This document shows, in pieces, positions 18,885 through 27,412 of a DNA stretch of 32,777 nucleotides (within the stretch, counting starts at the first letter, position 1; every line of letters starts with the position of its first letter). The translations under genes and the position numbers were made by a program. Below the pieces are notes generated by a model that saw only the letters and a program-made list of their open reading frames with translations, made no database searches and was not told the DNA's origin. This DNA is from Achromobacter sp. RTa (lineage in GTDB: Bacteria > Pseudomonadota > Gammaproteobacteria > Burkholderiales > Burkholderiaceae_B): contig NZ_JPYO01000036.1 of the NCBI RefSeq assembly GCF_000757485.1, positions 157,093 through 189,869 of the forward strand. Reading direction: 5' to 3'.

Positions 18885-18897
18885 CGGCCGAGGGCCG
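18885..18897. terminator. Short hairpin between convergent transglycosylase and hemL genes
   Basis: CGGCC (18885-18889) and GGCCG (18893-18897) pair around GAG. Flanking G- and C-runs could extend the stem imperfectly. There is no T-run. It is the only structure in the 33-bp convergent gap and may end both transcripts. Confidence 0.3.
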
Positions 18898-18911
18898 GCT
18901 CCCCGCGGGAT

Positions 18912-20189
18912 TTACATCGACGCGAAGACCTTTTCCGCGATGTCCAGGGTGGACTTGATCACGGCGTCGTCGTGCGTGGCCGAGACGAAGCCGGCCTCGA
19001 ACGCCGAAGGCGCGAAGTGCACGCCATGGTCCAGCATGGCGTGGAAGAAACGGTTGAATGCGGCGGTGTCGCAGGCCGAGACCTCGGCGAACGAGGAGGG
19101 CACCTTGTCGCTGAAATAGATGCCGAACATGCCGCCCACCGAATCGGCGGAAAAGGCCAGGCCGGCGGCGCGCGCGCGTTCCTGCAGGCCCTGGGCCAGC
19201 TTGGCGGTCTGGGCCGACAGCTTCTCGTAGAAGCCGGGCGCGGCGATCAGGCGCAGCGTGGCCAGGCCCGCGGCGACGGCCACGGGGTTGCCCGACAGGG
19301 TGCCGGCCTGGTAGACGCCGCCCAGCGGAGCGATGTGCTTCATGATTTCGGCGCTGCCGCCGAACGCGCCTACCGGCATGCCGCCGCCGATCACCTTGGC
19401 CAGCGTGGTGAGGTCGGGCTTGACGCCCGTCAGGCCCTGTACGCCTTGCGGGCCCACGCGGAAGCCGGTCATGACTTCGTCGAAGATCAGCAGCGCGCCA
19501 TGCTGCGTGCAGACCTCGCGCAGGCCTTCCAGGAAGCCCGGCGCGGGCTTGATCAGGTTCATGTTGCCGGCGACCGGCTCCACGATGATGCAGGCGATGT
19601 CGGCGCCATGGCGGGCGAAAGCCTCGCGCACCGCGTCCAGGTTGTTGTATTCCAGGGTCAGCGTGTGCGACACGAATTCCGGCGGCACGCCGGCCGAGCT
19701 GGGATTGCCGAAGGTCAGCAGGCCCGAACCGGCCTTGACCAGCAGGCTGTCCGAATGGCCGTGGTAGCAGCCTTCGAACTTCACGATCTTGGCGCGGCCG
19801 GTGGCGCCGCGCGCCAGGCGGATGGCCGTCATGGTGGCTTCAGTGCCCGAACTGACCAGGCGGACCTGTTCCAGCGAGGGCAGGCGCGAGATCAGGACTT
19901 CGGCCAGTTCGATCTCCGCTTCGGTGGGGGCGCCGAACGACAGGCCGTTAACCGCGGCTTCCTGCACCGCGCGCACGACGTCGGGGTGCGAGTGGCCCAG
20001 GATGGCGGGGCCCCACGAGCCCACGTAGTCGATGTACTGCTTGTCTTCCGCGTCCCATACGTACGGGCCTTGCGCGCGCTTGATGAAACGCGGGGTGCCG
20101 CCCACGGAGCGGAAGGCGCGCACGGGCGAGTTGACGCCGCCGGGGATGCTGCGGCAGGCGCGTTCGAAAAGCTGGGCGTTACTGGACAT
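18912..20189 (-). CDS. hemL: Glutamate-1-semialdehyde 2,1-aminomutase
   Basis: A 425-residue PLP enzyme that converts glutamate-1-semialdehyde to 5-aminolevulinate in the C5 route to heme. The PLP lysine is K265 in [17 protein letters not shown]. The N-terminal [12 protein letters not shown] and the [13 protein letters not shown] stretch are typical. Length and motifs are normal. I chose the ATG at 20189, 5 nt after the thiE stop. A TTG three codons upstream overlaps that stop and is less likely. It is the last gene of a thiD-like-thiE-hemL operon, an arrangement seen in related betaproteobacteria. Confidence 0.96.
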   Translation of the reverse strand: MSSNAQLFERACRSIPGGVNSPVRAFRSVGGTPRFIKRAQGPYVWDAEDKQYIDYVGSWGPAILGHSHPDVVRAVQEAAVNGLSFGAPTEAEIELAEVLISRLPSLEQVRLVSSGTEATMTAIRLARGATGRAKIVKFEGCYHGHSDSLLVKAGSGLLTFGNPSSAGVPPEFVSHTLTLEYNNLDAVREAFARHGADIACIIVEPVAGNMNLIKPAPGFLEGLREVCTQHGALLIFDEVMTGFRVGPQGVQGLTGVKPDLTTLAKVIGGGMPVGAFGGSAEIMKHIAPLGGVYQAGTLSGNPVAVAAGLATLRLIAAPGFYEKLSAQTAKLAQGLQERARAAGLAFSADSVGGMFGIYFSDKVPSSFAEVSACDTAAFNRFFHAMLDHGVHFAPSAFEAGFVSATHDDAVIKSTLDIAEKVFASM

Positions 20190-20194
20190 GGCGT

Positions 20195-20860
20195 TCAAGG
20201 CTTGCGGTTGGGGTTGGCGGAATAGGGCGCGGCGCAGGCCGCCGCGGCGGCGCGGATGCTGGGCGCTTCGAAGAGTCCGGTGATGACGGCGATGGCGTCG
20301 GCGCCGGCCTGCGCCACCAGCGGCGCGTTGTCGGGCGTGATGCCGCCGATGGCGACGACCGCGGGGCGCGGGGCGCCGCGTTCGTCCGTCAGGCGGCGGG
20401 CCTCGGCCAGGACCGAGAGCGGCGCGCGCACGGTGTCGGGCTTGACCGTGGAGGCGAACATGGCGCCGAAGGCGATGTAGTCGGCGCCGGCGTCCAGCAG
20501 TTCCCGAGCGCGGACGAGGTCGTCGTAGCTGGAGCCGCCCAGGATCAGGTCGGGGCCGGCCTCGGCGCGGATGCGCGCCAGGCTATCGTCGTCGCGGCCC
20601 ACGTGCGCGCCGTCGGCGCCCACGTCCAGCGCCAGGCGCCAGTCGTCATTGATCAGGAAGACCACGCCCAGTTCGCGGCACAGCGGCGCCAGCGCGCGCG
20701 CCTGTTCGGCGCGCACCGAGTCGGGCACGTTCTTGCGGCGCAGCTGCAGCGAGCGCATGCCGCCTTCGGCGGCCTTGCGGACAGCCTGCAGCAGGCGGTC
20801 GGTATCGTCCCATTCGGGGGTGACGCCGTACAGGCCGGCGGGGAAACGCAGCGCTTTCAT
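20195..20860 (-). CDS. thiE: Thiamine-phosphate synthase
   Basis: A 221-residue TIM-barrel enzyme that joins HMP-pyrophosphate and the thiazole phosphate to make thiamine phosphate. Family motifs are [28 protein letters not shown] and the phosphate-binding AIGGITPDN near the C terminus. The ATG at 20860 overlaps the ThiD-like stop codon (ATGA), which fixes the start even though the frame remains open upstream. It is translationally coupled to the upstream gene and 5 nt from hemL. Confidence 0.93.
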   Translation of the reverse strand: MKALRFPAGLYGVTPEWDDTDRLLQAVRKAAEGGMRSLQLRRKNVPDSVRAEQARALAPLCRELGVVFLINDDWRLALDVGADGAHVGRDDDSLARIRAEAGPDLILGGSSYDDLVRARELLDAGADYIAFGAMFASTVKPDTVRAPLSVLAEARRLTDERGAPRPAVVAIGGITPDNAPLVAQAGADAIAVITGLFEAPSIRAAAAACAAPYSANPNRKP

Positions 20861-21666
20861 TGCGGATGGATCCGGTTGGGAATGCGCCGGCCCATGCCCG
20901 GCAGGAAACTGGCGGCGATGGATGCGTCGGCGTGGGCCAGACCCTGGCGCACGGCTTCGGGCATGTCCAGCCCGCGTGCCAGCATGGCGGCAATGGCGGT
21001 GGCGGCCACGCCGCCGGCGTCGCCGTTGCGGTCGGGCGGGGCCTGCCACGGCAGGGTGCTGGTCTGGCCATTGGGCCCCAGCAGCATGTTGGCATAGTGG
21101 CCGGGACGCTGGGGGCTGCCCAGGACCAGTACCCATTCAGCGCCCGCCGCCACCAGGGCGTGCATGGGCGAGGGTGCGTCCCCGATATCGATATCGCCGT
21201 CGGCGTGCCACTGCGCCAGGCGCAGGTGCTCGATGACCAGCAGGTCGGTCTGGGGCAGCACCAATTCCAGGGTCGCCGCCAGCAGGTCGTCGGCCTCGTC
21301 CTCGTCGGCGGCGTCGGCCGGGGGCTGGGCGCGCTGGCCCAGGTGCAGGACGAGCGGCACCTGGCTGTAGTCGGCGGCGATCTGCGCGGCCACGCTGGCC
21401 GTTTCCGCAGTGTATAGTCCGCCCACCTTGATGGCCTGCACCGACATGTCTTCGAGCAGGCAGCGCGCCTGATCGTCCAGGAGGTCGGGCGAGACGGGGT
21501 GGATTTCTTCGATGCCGGCGGTATCCCGCACGGTCAGCGCGGTTACGGCCGCCAGGCCGTGGCAGCCCAGGCGGGCGCAGGTGACGGCGTCTGCCGGCAA
21601 ACCGTCGGAGCCCGAGGGATCGAGCGGACCGAAGACCAAAACGAGAGGGGGAGTAACGGGGGCCAC
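20857..21666 (-). CDS. thiD: ThiD-like protein (HMP/HMP-P kinase family) with a degenerate active site
   Basis: A 269-residue ribokinase-fold protein. The N-terminal half fits ThiD: GPLDPSGSDGLPADAVT (13-29) and VQAIKVG (76-82). The C-terminal half has lost family signatures. The GTGC anion-hole/catalytic-cysteine motif is DAGG (216-219), the usual DPVM strand reads LHLG, and the TPN-EA element reads IEHLRLA. An acidic insertion, DEDEADD, lies at 121-127. Operon position next to thiE suggests descent from ThiD. Kinase activity is doubtful, and another thiD may exist elsewhere. The start is GTG 21666 with no clear ribosome binding site. Confidence 0.82.
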   Translation of the reverse strand: MAPVTPPLVLVFGPLDPSGSDGLPADAVTCARLGCHGLAAVTALTVRDTAGIEEIHPVSPDLLDDQARCLLEDMSVQAIKVGGLYTAETASVAAQIAADYSQVPLVLHLGQRAQPPADAADEDEADDLLAATLELVLPQTDLLVIEHLRLAQWHADGDIDIGDAPSPMHALVAAGAEWVLVLGSPQRPGHYANMLLGPNGQTSTLPWQAPPDRNGDAGGVAATAIAAMLARGLDMPEAVRQGLAHADASIAASFLPGMGRRIPNRIHPQ

Positions 21667-21821
21667 TTGGACAGCGCTTGAGTAAGGGTACCCGGACTCA
21701 TTTGCTGCGAATCAGGGGAACCCCTATTGGGTTTCGGTAAGATTGTCCCCATTCTAATGGAAGCCCTTCACCTTTGCCCTGCCGCCGGGGCGAGGGCCAG
21801 GATTTGATGTAAGAGAGAACT
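21667..21821. promoter_or_regulatory. Divergent region between the ThiD-like gene and rubredoxin
   Basis: This 155-bp spacer should hold promoters for both directions. AGGGG-AA-CCCCT forms a short perfect inverted repeat near 21713-21724. I looked for a TPP riboswitch upstream of the thiamine genes and did not find its conserved CUGAGA-type core. Confidence 0.35.
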
Positions 21822-21986
21822 ATGCGTACATGGATGTGTTTGATTTGCGGCTGGGTCTACGATGAAGAGGCCGGCCTGCCCGACGAGGGCATTGCCCCCG
21901 GCACGCGCTGGGAAGACGTGCCGCCGAATTGGGTCTGTCCCGAATGCGGCGCGCGCAAAGAGGACTTCGAATTGATGGAAATCTGA
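21822..21986 (+). CDS. rubA: Rubredoxin
   Basis: A 54-residue rubredoxin, a small iron electron carrier. The iron is held by C6-X2-C9 and C39-X2-C42, each in a C-X2-C-G knuckle (CLICG and CPECG). The WVYDEEAG and GTRWEDVPPNWVCP segments are standard. It starts at ATG 21822 after AAGAGAGAA. The reductase partner is not in the window. In related genomes this gene sits beside thiD and yqgE, as it does here. Confidence 0.95.
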   Translation: MRTWMCLICGWVYDEEAGLPDEGIAPGTRWEDVPPNWVCPECGARKEDFELMEI

Positions 21987-22137
21987 CACGGCGCAGCCGA
22001 CATATTCCGCCAAGGCTCGTAAGATGGGATCAAGCCCCATCCCTCGCAATCGTAGGACGGCCTGCCGCAAGGCATGAGGGACCGCGTCCGCGCGGCCCGT
22101 CCCACGGTTCTCTCAGACTACCCACGAAGGGGTTGCC
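21987..22137 (+). promoter_or_regulatory. Leader region upstream of yqgE
   Basis: This 151-bp gap holds an inverted repeat, GATGGG-ATCAAGC-CCCATC (about 22024-22042), and the AAGGGG ribosome binding site for yqgE. It has no T-run after the hairpin and no clear promoter consensus. Confidence 0.3.
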
Positions 22138-22725
22138 ATGACGGAAACTCACCAAGACGAATCCACGACGCAGGCGGCCAATTTCGCCAACCAGTTCCTG
22201 ATCGCCATGCCGGGCATGGTGGAGGGCAGCCTGGCGGGCTCGGTCATCTATGTCTGCGAACACACCGAGCGTGGCGCGCTGGGCCTGGTCATCAACCGCC
22301 CCACCGATCTGACGCTGGGCACCTTGTTCGAGCGCATCGACCTGACGCTCGAGATCGGCCCCGTGAAGGACACCCTGGTTTTCTTCGGCGGCCCGGTGCA
22401 GACCGACCGCGGCTTCGTGCTGCATGCGCCCGCAGGCGACTACAGTTCCAGCATCAAGCTGGGCGGCATGGCGCTGACCACGTCGCGCGATGTGCTGCAG
22501 GCCGTTGCCGAGGGCAACGGGCCGGCCCGCATGCTGGTTACGCTCGGCTATGCGGGGTGGGGCGCGGGCCAGCTCGAAAGCGAGATGGCCCAGAACGCCT
22601 GGCTCAGCGTGGGCGCCGACGACAGCATCATTTTCGACGTGCCGCCCGAAGACCGCTATCCCGCCGCGCTCAAGCTGCTGGGCATCGATCCGGTCATGCT
22701 GGCGGGCGACGCGGGCCATGCCTGA
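22138..22725 (+). CDS. yqgE: YqgE/AlgH family protein (UPF0301)
   Basis: A 195-residue protein of the YqgE/AlgH family, whose biochemical role is unsettled. Characteristic segments are NQFLIAMPGM near 20-29, GLVINRPTD, FFGGPVQTDRGFVLH, and the LGYAGWGAGQLESEMAQNAWL stretch (split as LGYAGWGAGQLE and MAQNAWL). It overlaps the start of ruvX by 8 nt. Pairing with ruvX is one of the most conserved gene neighbourhoods in proteobacteria. Confidence 0.94.
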   Translation: MTETHQDESTTQAANFANQFLIAMPGMVEGSLAGSVIYVCEHTERGALGLVINRPTDLTLGTLFERIDLTLEIGPVKDTLVFFGGPVQTDRGFVLHAPAGDYSSSIKLGGMALTTSRDVLQAVAEGNGPARMLVTLGYAGWGAGQLESEMAQNAWLSVGADDSIIFDVPPEDRYPAALKLLGIDPVMLAGDAGHA

Positions 22726-23119
22726 GGAAACCCTGCTTGCCTTCGATTTCGGCGAGAAGAAGATCGGCATCGCCATCGGCAACACGCTGACGCGCCAGGC
22801 GCGCCCGCTCGAAATCATCTTCAGCGAAGTGCGCGAGGCGCGCTTCGGCCGCATCGCCGCCCTGCTGCAGGAATGGCAGCCCCGCCGCGTCGTGGTGGGG
22901 CTGGCCCTGGACGCCGACGGCGGCGAACAGCCCGCCACCGCGCGCTGCCGCCGTTTCGCCAACCAATTGCATGGCCGCTTCGGCGTCGCCGTCGAACTGG
23001 TGGATGAACGCGGCTCCAGCATGGAGGCGCAGCGCCTGCTCGGCACGCATGCCGCCGATGATGCGATGGCGGCGGCTGTTATCCTGCAACGATATCTGGA
23101 TACCCTGCCGGCGGCCTGA
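22718..23119 (+). CDS. ruvX: Putative pre-16S rRNA nuclease / Holliday junction resolvase-like
   Basis: A 133-residue RNase H-like nuclease (YqgF family) implicated in 16S rRNA 5'-end maturation. The first metal-binding aspartate is D10 in LLAFDFGEKKIGIAIG. The VVGLALDADG strand and the LVDERGSSMEAQRLL segment follow, with the C-terminal DDAMAAAVILQRYL helix carrying the last aspartates. The start is the ATG at 22718 inside the end of yqgE. Only 21 nt separate it from the PyrB-like gene, with no pyrR gene between. Confidence 0.93.
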   Translation: MPEETLLAFDFGEKKIGIAIGNTLTRQARPLEIIFSEVREARFGRIAALLQEWQPRRVVVGLALDADGGEQPATARCRRFANQLHGRFGVAVELVDERGSSMEAQRLLGTHAADDAMAAAVILQRYLDTLPAA

Positions 23120-23140
23120 CGCTTGCCGCCAGGCTTGCCT

Positions 23141-24058
23141 ATGCTCAATCCGCAACTCGATCGCCGCGGCGAACTGATACACCTGCTGACCACGGAAGGC
23201 CTGCCCCGGCGCCACGTCGAGCGGCTGCTGGACGCCGCGCGCGGCCTCGAGGGCGGCGCGGCTCCTGCCGGTACCGCTTCGGGGCTGCCGGTATTCCTTT
23301 GCCTGCCGGACGATGCGGCACGGGATCGCAGCGATTTCGCCGCCGCCGCCACGCGCCTCGGGCTACAGCCCGTTGCGTTGGACGCCCGGGCCGGCGATGC
23401 GCTGGCCGGCACCGTCGCCGGCCTGGAGCCGGGCCTGCTGGTGTTACGCCACGCGGCGAGCGGAGCGGCGCACTGCGCGGCCGCCCATGCGTCGGCGGGC
23501 CTGCGCATCGTCAACGCGGGCGACGGCAGCCATGCCGATCCCTTGCCGGCGCTGGCGCTGGTGCAGGCGATGCTGGAGGCGAAGGGGGACCTGACGAACC
23601 TGGCGGTAACGCTGGTGGGCGACGTCCGGCATTCGCGCGCGGCGCGCTCGGCGATCCACGCCATGACCACGCTGGGCGTTCCGGAAGTGCGCGCGGCGGC
23701 GCCGCGCGGCCTGCTGCCCGACAGCCTGGCGCAATTGGGCGTGCGCGCCTGCGCCTCGCTGCGGGAAGGGCTGCAGGACGCCGACGTCATCATCGTCCTG
23801 CCTCTCGATATGGAACGGATCAGCGGCGCGCTGCTGCCTTCGGCCCGCGAGTATGCGCATTCCTATGGTTTGACGCCGGGCGCGCTGGCCGGCGCCCGGC
23901 CCGACGCGCTGCTGCTGCCCGCAGGCGAGCTGGAACCCGGCATCGAGCTCGACGGCGATGTCGCGGCTAGCCTGGCGCCCGTGCAGGCGCGGCTGGCGGG
24001 GCTCGAACAGCGTGTGCGCGAGGCTGCCCTGGGGCTGCTTGCAGGAGATGCGTCATGA
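23141..24058 (+). CDS. pyrB: PyrB-like protein (aspartate carbamoyltransferase family) with lost active site
   Basis: A 305-residue, full-length homologue of the ATCase catalytic chain in the usual operon position. The scaffold is kept: MLNPQL start, LRHAASGA, NAGDGSHA, LVGDVRHSRAARS, LGVPEVR and DADVIIVLPL. The catalytic motifs are not. The carbamoyl-phosphate loop STRTR reads AARDR (59-63), the SKGE-lysine loop reads RAGD (83-86), HPTQ reads DPLP (133-136), LRLQ reads LPLD (220-223), and the HPGP-type segment near 260 is replaced by PAGE. ATCase activity is therefore very unlikely. A structural or regulatory role, or slow decay, is possible. The ATG at 23141 matches the start of Bordetella PyrB as I recall it. 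Confidence 0.84.
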   Translation: MLNPQLDRRGELIHLLTTEGLPRRHVERLLDAARGLEGGAAPAGTASGLPVFLCLPDDAARDRSDFAAAATRLGLQPVALDARAGDALAGTVAGLEPGLLVLRHAASGAAHCAAAHASAGLRIVNAGDGSHADPLPALALVQAMLEAKGDLTNLAVTLVGDVRHSRAARSAIHAMTTLGVPEVRAAAPRGLLPDSLAQLGVRACASLREGLQDADVIIVLPLDMERISGALLPSAREYAHSYGLTPGALAGARPDALLLPAGELEPGIELDGDVAASLAPVQARLAGLEQRVREAALGLLAGDAS

Positions 24059-25344
24059 GGCTGCATATCGCGAATGGCAGGCTGATCGATCCCGCGAACG
24101 GCGTGGACGGACCGCACGATCTCTTTATCGCCGAAGGCCGCGTTGCGGCGGTGGGCCGGAGGCCCGACGGTTTCGAGGCCGACCGCCGGTTCGACGCGGC
24201 AGGGCTGGCGGTGTTGCCGGGGCTGGTCGACCTGTCCGCGCGGGTCTCGCAACCCGGCGCGGCGGCCTTCGCTCCTTCCGAGTTGCGCGCGGCCCTGGCG
24301 GGCGGCGTGACCTGCCTGGTGCTGCCTCCCGACCCGGAAGCGCCCCTGGACGAGCCGGGCAAGGCGGACGCGTTGATGCGCCAGGCTCATCCGGGGCAAT
24401 GCCGTGTGCGTCCGCTGGGCGCGATGACCGTGGGCCTCGCGGGTGAAACGCTGGCCGAAATGGATTTGCTCGCCGGGGCCGGCTGCCTCGCCTGCGCGCA
24501 AGGCGACCAGGGTATTGCCGACACGCGCGTGCTGTGGGGCGCGATGCGCTACGCCAGCAGCCTGGGCCATACGTTGTGGCTGCGCCCGCAAGACCCCTGG
24601 CTTGCGCGCGGCGCGGTGGCCGCCGGCGGCGCCTATGCCGAACGCCTGGGCCTGCAAGGATTGCCGCCGCAGGCGGAGACGGTGGCCTTGCAGACGGTCT
24701 TCGAATTGCAGCGCGCCACCGGCGCCCGGGTGCACCTGACGCGGCTGTCCACGGCGGCCGGGCTGGAACTGCTGCGCGCGGCCAGGCGCGAAGGCCTGCC
24801 GCTGACCGCGGACGTGTCCGTCAACAGCCTGCACCTGACCGATGTCGATATCGGCTTCTTCGACACGAATTTCCACCTGAATCCGCCGCTGCGCGGCCAG
24901 CGCGACCGCGATGCGATCCAGGCGGCGCTGGCCGATGGCACGGTCGACGCCCTGTGTTCGGATCATGCGCCGGTCGAGGGGCGCGCGAAAGCCGTGCCGT
25001 TCCCCCTGTCCGCGCCTGGAGCCACGGGCCTGGAACTGCTGCTGTCCCTGGCTTTGAAGTGGGCGCGCGACAGCCGCCGGCCCTTGGCCGAGGCGCTGGC
25101 GCGGGTTACCTGCGGCCCCGCCTCGGTGCTGGGCAGGATTGCGCCGCTGGCGGAGTCCGGCGGCCAGTTGGGCGTGGGCGCGCCCGCGGACCTCTGCCTG
25201 GCCGACCTGGACGCCGAATGGCTGGTGACGCCGGGCGCGCTGCAAAGCCGCAGCGGCCACACCCCGTTCGCGGGTATGATGCTGCCCGGCCGTGTACGCG
25301 CCACCGTCGTGGGTGGCAGCCTGGCCTGGGAGACTCCGGTTTGA
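24055..25344 (+). CDS. pyrC: Dihydroorotase-like protein lacking the HxH metal motif (PyrC'-type)
   Basis: A 429-residue amidohydrolase-superfamily protein of class I dihydroorotase type. The metal-binding DxHxH of the first strand (usually PGLVDLHVHLREPG) reads PGLVDLSARVSQPG, so D59 remains but the histidines are S61 and R63. Later elements such as NPPLRGQRDRDA and CSDHAP survive. This parallels the inactive PyrC' of pseudomonads, which serves as scaffold for ATCase. Here the neighbouring PyrB-like chain is itself degenerate, so that explanation is incomplete. The gene overlaps the PyrB-like gene by 4 nt (ATGA). Confidence 0.88.
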   Translation: MRLHIANGRLIDPANGVDGPHDLFIAEGRVAAVGRRPDGFEADRRFDAAGLAVLPGLVDLSARVSQPGAAAFAPSELRAALAGGVTCLVLPPDPEAPLDEPGKADALMRQAHPGQCRVRPLGAMTVGLAGETLAEMDLLAGAGCLACAQGDQGIADTRVLWGAMRYASSLGHTLWLRPQDPWLARGAVAAGGAYAERLGLQGLPPQAETVALQTVFELQRATGARVHLTRLSTAAGLELLRAARREGLPLTADVSVNSLHLTDVDIGFFDTNFHLNPPLRGQRDRDAIQAALADGTVDALCSDHAPVEGRAKAVPFPLSAPGATGLELLLSLALKWARDSRRPLAEALARVTCGPASVLGRIAPLAESGGQLGVGAPADLCLADLDAEWLVTPGALQSRSGHTPFAGMMLPGRVRATVVGGSLAWETPV

Positions 25345-26081
25345 AGCTGCTGCGCTTTGTCCTTAGGCTGTTCCTTGTATTGCCCTGGATCATTTTCGGC
25401 CTGCTCTGCGTGGGCCTGGTGTATCCGCTGCTCGGGAACGGGAAGCGCGCTTGGCTGAACCGCCGCTGGTCCCGCTGCCTGATGGCCTTCTGCGGCCTGC
25501 GCGTGATCCTGAAGGGCGAACCGCGCCTGACGGGGCCGGTGCTGATGGTGGCCAATCACGTATCGTGGATCGACATCTTCGTGCTCAATTCGGCGCGCGC
25601 CACGTCCTTCGTCGCCAAGAGCGAAATCCGCAGCTGGCCGGTCATAGGCTGGCTGGTGGCAGGCGCCGGCACGCTGTTCATCGAACGCGGCCAACGCCAT
25701 GCCGTGCACGCGATGGGCGAGGCCATGCAGGCCCGCTTCAAGCAGGGCGACGCCGTGGGCCTGTTCCCCGAAGGCACGACCAGCACAGGCTTCGAGCTGC
25801 TTCCCTTCCACGCCAGCCTGTTCGAACCGGCCCGCGCCGCCGCCGTGGAGATCCAGCCGGTCGCCCTGCGCTTTCTCCAGCACGGCAAGCGCAGCGGCTA
25901 CGCCGCATTCGTGGGCGAGGAATCCCTGGTCGCCAACCTCTGGCGCGTGCTGGGCGTGACCGGCCTGGCCGTGGAAGTGGTCTTCCTGCCCCCGCTGCCC
26001 GCCCGCCACCCCGACGGCAGCCTGCCCACCCGCCTGGAACTCTCCCACCAGGCCCGCGACGCGATTCTGAGCGCGCTGTAG
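25341..26081 (+). CDS. plsC: 1-acyl-sn-glycerol-3-phosphate acyltransferase-like (lysophospholipid acyltransferase)
   Basis: A 246-residue membrane-associated acyltransferase. A hydrophobic anchor covers about 5-30. The catalytic HX4D motif is NHVSWID (72-78, with H73 and D78), and FPEGTTS is at 142-148 for phosphate binding. It transfers an acyl group to a lysophospholipid at the cytoplasmic membrane. The start appears to be TTG 25341, overlapping the dihydroorotase-like stop by 4 nt; there is no ATG or GTG near enough to keep the anchor. It is the last gene before palindrome array 3. Confidence 0.88.
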   Translation: MKLLRFVLRLFLVLPWIIFGLLCVGLVYPLLGNGKRAWLNRRWSRCLMAFCGLRVILKGEPRLTGPVLMVANHVSWIDIFVLNSARATSFVAKSEIRSWPVIGWLVAGAGTLFIERGQRHAVHAMGEAMQARFKQGDAVGLFPEGTTSTGFELLPFHASLFEPARAAAVEIQPVALRFLQHGKRSGYAAFVGEESLVANLWRVLGVTGLAVEVVFLPPLPARHPDGSLPTRLELSHQARDAILSAL

Positions 26082-26098
26082 GCCGAGAGGGGCCGGAC

Positions 26099-26498
26099 AG
26101 TGTCTGACCCGAGGAGATGTCGGAACGGCTTGGCGCAGGCCTTTCCGGGTGTCAGACACACGTATTGGCCGCCGCTTGGTGTCAGACACCCGCGAGGCAC
26201 CGAGGCGCAATGGCGTGCGTCTCGTACGGGTGTCAGACACTGGTCCAGGTAGTGTCTGACACCCGAGGAAATGCTGGAACGGCTTGGCGCAGGCCTTTCC
26301 GGGTGTCAGACACACGTATTGGCCGCCGCTTGGTGTCAGACACCCGCGAGGCACCGAGGCGCAATGGCATGCGTCTCGTACGGGTGTCAGACACTGGTCC
26401 AGGCAGTGTCTGACACCCGAGGAGATGCTGGAACGGCCTGGCGCAGGCCTTCCCGGGTGTCAGACACACGTATTGGCTGCCGCTTGGCGTCAGGCACT
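26099..26498. repeat. Palindrome array 3: tandem ~154-bp units with eleven GTGTC-A/T-GACAC sites
   Basis: Units begin at 26099, 26251 and 26405 (period 152-154 bp, about 2.6 copies). Palindrome centres are 26105, 26154, 26184, 26235, 26257, 26308, 26338, 26389, 26411, 26462 and 26492. The first and last are degenerate. Spacing within complete units is 51, 30, 51, 22. The first interval is 49 because unit 1 lacks two bases in its first site. The loop of the first pair contains GGCCTG-GCG-CAGGCC in unit 3 and a wobble version in units 1 and 2. The array lies between the convergent plsC and LysR genes and covers most of that gap. No credible gene was seen here. Confidence 0.9.
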
Positions 26499-26518
26499 GC
26501 CCATCCTCAGCAGAAAAC

Positions 26519-27412
26519 TCACCTTCCACCGCCAGAAAACTCGCAACAACTCTCCGCCAGCTCCGCAACGCTCTCGCAAAACGCTACGTCCGCATCCCTG
26601 CGGAACATCGCGCAATACACCGATTGCGGCGGCGCCAGGCTGGTGCGGGCGATGACCAGCTGTTTCGCGCTGACCATGTCCGCGAAATAGTCGCGCGGCA
26701 GGCAGCTGACGCCGAAGCCGGCGGCGGTCAGCCCGGCCATCGCGATCAGGCTGTTGATGGTGAAGATATTGCTGGCCGGGGTGTGCGGCCGCAGCCAGCC
26801 GTCGTAGATCATGTTCAAGCCCGATTCCCGGCTTTGTCGCAGCAGGGGCAGGGCCGCGATGTCCGCCGGCGTGTAGACGCGGCTGGAGTCGATCATGTCG
26901 GGGCTGCCCATCCAGGCGAACTCCAGGCGCTGCAGCGGCACCGCCTGCAGGTTAGGCTCCGCGAATTCCCCGTGCAGGAACGCCATGTCCAGCTGGCCGG
27001 CCTGCAGGCGCTTGAGCAGGTCCGCGCCCAGGTCGATGTGCGGCTCCAGCGTGATGCGCGGGTAGTGCGCCCGCAGCAGCCGGATCAGCGCGGGCAGCCA
27101 GGTCATCGCGGTGATCTCCGTGATGCCGAAACGGAACGTGCCGGTGAGCGTGTGCTGGCCTTTCAGCCGGACCAGCAACCGGTCGCGGTGGCCCAGCATT
27201 TCTTCCGCCAGCGCATAGACCTCATGGCCGCGCGCGGTCAGCTCGGCGCGGTGGCCCGAACGGTCGAACAGGGCGATGTCGAAGTCCGCCTCCAGTTCCT
27301 GGATGCGCTTGGTGATGGCGGACTGCGTGGTGTGCAGCTTCTGCGCCGACGCGGAAAACGTGCCTAGCCTGACGGTCCAGTAGAGGGCTTCGATCTGTTT
27401 GAAGGTCAGCAC
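26519..27412 (-). CDS. LysR-family transcriptional regulator
   Basis: A 297-residue LysR regulator with an N-terminal winged helix-turn-helix (about 3-62, including TFSASAQKLHTTQSAITKRI) and a C-terminal substrate-binding effector domain. The start is GTG 27412. It diverges from the RraA-like/aminotransferase/ABC operon across a spacer with inverted repeats, the usual geometry for a LysR protein controlling its neighbour. The effector is probably the imported amino acid or its keto acid, which is inference. Its 3' end abuts palindrome array 3. Confidence 0.92.
   Translation of the reverse strand: MLTFKQIEALYWTVRLGTFSASAQKLHTTQSAITKRIQELEADFDIALFDRSGHRAELTARGHEVYALAEEMLGHRDRLLVRLKGQHTLTGTFRFGITEITAMTWLPALIRLLRAHYPRITLEPHIDLGADLLKRLQAGQLDMAFLHGEFAEPNLQAVPLQRLEFAWMGSPDMIDSSRVYTPADIAALPLLRQSRESGLNMIYDGWLRPHTPASNIFTINSLIAMAGLTAAGFGVSCLPRDYFADMVSAKQLVIARTSLAPPQSVYCAMFRRDADVAFCESVAELAESCCEFSGGGR

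Noticed and set aside
20190..20198. TTG start of hemL three codons upstream
   Set aside because: It overlaps the thiE stop. The ATG at 20189 matches the usual HemL N terminus.
20861..21136. N-terminal extension of ThiE by 92 residues
   Set aside because: It lies in another frame of the ThiD-like gene and has no ThiE homology. The ATGA overlap at 20857-20860 sets the start.
21667..21821. TPP riboswitch upstream of the thiamine genes
   Set aside because: The conserved core motifs are not visible on the minus strand, and the thiamine genes start with no long leader.
26117..26690. Open frames through palindrome array 3
   Set aside because: They repeat the same peptide with the 154-bp period and have no ribosome site. 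They arise from the tandem repeat.
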